From: Chloroflexota bacterium
Lineage (GTDB): Bacteria; Chloroflexota; Anaerolineae; Anaerolineales; UBA4823
NCBI GenBank assembly: GCA_023395675.1
Contig: JAEWYL010000228.1
Span: 1 to 7,303 of the forward strand
Length of the DNA: 7,303 bases
Direction: 5' to 3'
Positions 4,864-7,303 of this stretch are shown here, piece by piece (position 1 is the first letter of the stretch; the number at the start of each line of letters is the position of its first letter). The notes under the pieces are model-generated. The model saw only the letters and a program-made list of their open reading frames with translations, was not told the origin of the DNA and made no database searches. A program made the translations under genes and the position numbers.

Positions 4864-7303
4864 AATCAGCGTGTGCGGGGCTTTCCCCCGGCGGGGGATC
4901 GAGCGGCAGGGTGAAGAAGAAGGTGCTGCCGCGGCCCGGCTCGCTGGACACCCCGATGCTGCCCGAATGCATCTCCACCAGCCGCTTGGAGATGGACAGC
5001 CCCAGCCCCGTGCCGCCGTATTTGCGGGTGGTGGAGGGGTCGAGCTGAGAGAAGGGCAGGAAGAGGCGGGTCTGGTCCTCGGCGGAGATGCCCGGGCCGG
5101 TGTCCGTCACCCAGACCTCGATCTCCCGCCGGCCCGGCTCGCCCCGCAGGGCGGCCCCGGCGGTGACGCTGCCGGCCTCGGTGAACTTGACCGCATTGGA
5201 GAGCAGGTTGATCAGCACCTGGCGGATAATGAGCGGGTCGGCGCGCACCTTCGGCAGGTTCTCGGGCAGGTCCAGGGCCAGCTCGACGGGTTTATCTTTG
5301 ACCAGGCCCTTGGCGGTATTCAGCGCGGTGTGGATCAGCTCTTTCAAATCCACCTGCTCTTCGAAGGTCAGCTCCATCTTCCCGGCCTCAATTTTCGACA
5401 GGTCCAGGATCTCGTTGATCATGTTCAGCAGGTGCTGGCCCGAGTTGAAGATGGCGGTCAGGTCCTGGCGCTGCAGGTCGGTCACCGGGCCGTCAATGCC
5501 TTTCAGGATCACGCGTGAAAAGCCGATGATCGAGTTCAGCGGGGTGCGCAGCTCGTGGCTCATATTCGCCAGGAACTGGCTCTTGAGCTGGTCCAGCTTG
5601 CGGATCTCCACCACGGCCTTCTGGGCCAGCTCGAAGGCGCGGGCGTTTTCCACCGCCACGCCCACCTGGCGGCCCACGGCCTGCATCATGGACAGGGCGG
5701 CGCTCTCGAGGGTCTGCGGGGCGCGGCTGAACACGCACAGGGTCCCCAGGATCTCCCCTTTCGAACGCAGCGGGACGCCCAGGTAGGCGCGCAGCCCGGC
5801 CTCCAGCGGGGCCTGCGCAGCCCGCCCGGAGACCTCGCGCAGGTCGGCGTAGCAGAGCGGCTCGCCGCGCTGGAAGACGAGCCGGCAGAGGTTCTCCTCC
5901 TGCCCCCCGGCCCCCAGGGCGGAGGCCAGCTCCTGCGGCAGGCCCTGGTGCACCGCCAGGCACAGGCTGTCCTGCCCCGGTTCCGCCAGGGCCACCAGCC
6001 CGCAGTCGAACTGCAGGGCCGAGAGCACGCGGCTGAGCACCTCGCTGAGCACGGCGTTGAGGTCCAGAGAGGAGCTGGCCGCGCTGATGATGGCGTTGAT
6101 CACCGCCAGCTCTTCATTCCGGCGGCGGGTCTCCTCCAGCAGGCGCAGGTTTTCGATCGAGAGCGCAGCCTGGCCCACCAGCGAGTTCAGGCGGCGCAGG
6201 TCCGCCTCGGTGAAGGCGGTCTCCTCGCGGTACAGGCCCAGCACCTGCCCGATCCATTTCCCGGCCGCCACCATCGGGGCGAACACCAGGCCGCGCACCG
6301 TGGAGGGGTCGAGCCCCAGGGAAGCGGCGATGCCCCCGAGCATGGGGTGGCGGGCCGGGTCTTTGATGTAGACGGCCCCCTCCTGCTGCGCGGGCCGGGG
6401 GGCCTGCTCCCACAGGCTGGCGGGGAGGCGCACCGGGTGGGTGGCCTCGGCGCTGGCGCGGCTTCTGCGCCCGAGCACCAGCAGCCAGTCGGGGCGTTCG
6501 CTGCCGGACCAGGGGCGGTCGAAGACGTTGAGCGAGACGTCCAGCGCCGCGGGATGGCCCAGGAGGGTGTATTCGCACAGCACCTCGAGCAGCCCGTCGT
6601 AGGTGGAGGCCGCGCTCAGCCTTGCCCCCGCCTGGTAGAGGGTCTCGGTCTCGTGCAGCAGGAATTCGCGCTCGGCCTGGGCGCGCTTGCTCTCGCTGAT
6701 ATCCCGCTGGACGGCGACGAACTGCTTGAACTCCCCGCGCTCATCGCCGATGGGGGAGACCGCCAGCTGGGCCTCGTAGGCGGAGCCGTCCCTGCGCTGG
6801 TTGGTGACCTCGCCGCGCCAGACGTGCCCTGCCAGCACCGTTTCCCGGATCTCGGTGTAGAGCGCCGAGTTGGGGTCGTCCCCATTCAATACGGCCAGGT
6901 CCAGGCCGGCGGCTTCCGGCGGGGTATAGCCGGTGGAGGCGAAGAAAGCCGGGTTGGCAAACTGCACGACCCCGTCCATCCCCCCGATGAGCACCATATC
7001 GGCCGCGGCTTCCACCGCCCGGGCCAGGGTCTGGTTCTCGGCGAAGAGGCGGGCGTTCTCCAGGGCGATGGCGAGCTGGTCCGCCACCCGCTCCACGAGC
7101 AGGCGTTCGTCCGGGCTCCAGCGCCTGGATTCGTTCTCGTCCAGGATTTCGAGCAGCAGGTCGGGCGCGCCCTCGGGGGAGACCACCGGGACGGCGATCA
7201 CCGCCTCCTGCCCGGGCTCGCCGTGGCGGACGACCGGGCGCGCCTGTTCCAGGCTCTGCAGCCCCGCCTGCGAGGGCGGGCGGGAGAGGGGGTAGGAGAA
7301 GGG
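4862..7303 (-). CDS. Multi-sensor histidine kinase, GAF-PAS-GAF-GAF-HisKA-HATPase, N-terminus outside window
   Basis: The frame is open through the right edge, so the gene is cut at its 5' end; 813 residues are visible. A GTG at 7201 falls inside a GAF domain and is not a credible start. Counting from the window edge: the C-terminal part of a GAF (1-86, ending in ADQLAIALENARLF), a PAS with PAC motif (about 92-206, ending RDISESKRA), a GAF (about 232-386), another GAF (about 412-554), HisKA with His583 in SHELRTPL (codon 5557-5555), and a HATPase with N box Asn703, G1 DTGPG (734-738), F box FLPF (748-751) and G2 GGTGLGL (763-769). The core is of the HPK1 class, unlike the two HPK4-like kinases opposite. 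No receiver follows the kinase core and no partner regulator is in view. No membrane segment is seen in the visible part. The PAS lacks the LOV photoactive cysteine motif. Four cysteines cluster in the last GAF. Stop codon TAA at 4864-4862. Confidence 0.93.
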   Translation of the reverse strand, partial: PFSYPLSRPPSQAGLQSLEQARPVVRHGEPGQEAVIAVPVVSPEGAPDLLLEILDENESRRWSPDERLLVERVADQLAIALENARLFAENQTLARAVEAAADMVLIGGMDGVVQFANPAFFASTGYTPPEAAGLDLAVLNGDDPNSALYTEIRETVLAGHVWRGEVTNQRRDGSAYEAQLAVSPIGDERGEFKQFVAVQRDISESKRAQAEREFLLHETETLYQAGARLSAASTYDGLLEVLCEYTLLGHPAALDVSLNVFDRPWSGSERPDWLLVLGRRSRASAEATHPVRLPASLWEQAPRPAQQEGAVYIKDPARHPMLGGIAASLGLDPSTVRGLVFAPMVAAGKWIGQVLGLYREETAFTEADLRRLNSLVGQAALSIENLRLLEETRRRNEELAVINAIISAASSSLDLNAVLSEVLSRVLSALQFDCGLVALAEPGQDSLCLAVHQGLPQELASALGAGGQEENLCRLVFQRGEPLCYADLREVSGRAAQAPLEAGLRAYLGVPLRSKGEILGTLCVFSRAPQTLESAALSMMQAVGRQVGVAVENARAFELAQKAVVEIRKLDQLKSQFLANMSHELRTPLNSIIGFSRVILKGIDGPVTDLQRQDLTAIFNSGQHLLNMINEILDLSKIEAGKMELTFEEQVDLKELIHTALNTAKGLVKDKPVELALDLPENLPKVRADPLIIRQVLINLLSNAVKFTEAGSVTAGAALRGEPGRREIEVWVTDTGPGISAEDQTRLFLPFSQLDPSTTRKYGGTGLGLSISKRLVEMHSGSIGVSSEPGRGSTFFFTLPLDPPPGESPAHAD

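Noticed and set aside
4778..5518. + strand open frame opposite the end of the - strand kinase
   Set aside because: It begins inside the terminator region, runs through the second hairpin and T-run, and is Gly/Gln/Arg/Asp-rich shadow sequence opposite the HATPase.

Overview
The window holds only signal-transduction genes: a promoter-led, translationally coupled three-gene two-component operon on the + strand (140-4723) and a convergent, large histidine kinase on the - strand that runs off the right edge (7303 to 4862). The DNA is GC-rich (well above 60% in most coding stretches). The soluble GAF-rich kinases, their 'ADQLA-ALENARLF'-type GAF C-termini and the style of the winged-helix regulator suggest a filamentous Chloroflexota bacterium of the Anaerolineae type. 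That placement rests on protein style alone and is moderately confident. No mobile element, CRISPR array, tRNA or rRNA is visible.

Layout. Positions 1-139 are non-coding as far as can be read: a GC-rich left part with a small hairpin, then an AT-rich stretch with an exact extended -10 promoter (109-117) between the arms of a 9-bp inverted repeat (65-73 / 129-137). Gene 1 (140-2269) is a soluble histidine kinase with an unassigned N-terminal region and two GAF domains. Gene 2 (2262-3911) overlaps it by 8 bp and is a receiver-GAF-histidine kinase. Gene 3 (3908-4723) overlaps gene 2 by 4 bp (ATGA) and is a response regulator with a receiver and an OmpR/PhoB-type winged helix. Two strong hairpins with U-tracts follow (4727-4770 and 4815-4863), both oriented to stop the + operon. 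The first could also work from the other side. The - strand gene is at least GAF-PAS-GAF-GAF-HisKA-HATPase, and its beginning lies outside the window.

How the genes may work together (inference): kinase 1 senses something through cytosolic GAF domains. Kinase 2 carries its own phosphorylatable receiver, so it may receive phosphoryl groups or allosteric input from kinase 1 (or be tuned by its own receiver), and one or both kinases phosphorylate the winged-helix regulator at Asp53. That regulator could act back on the operon promoter. No transmembrane segments are seen in the three operon proteins or in the visible part of the fourth, so all appear to be cytosolic sensors; the signals cannot be named from sequence. 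Apart from its architecture this is a fairly ordinary signalling locus, and I see no strong case for an entirely new system.
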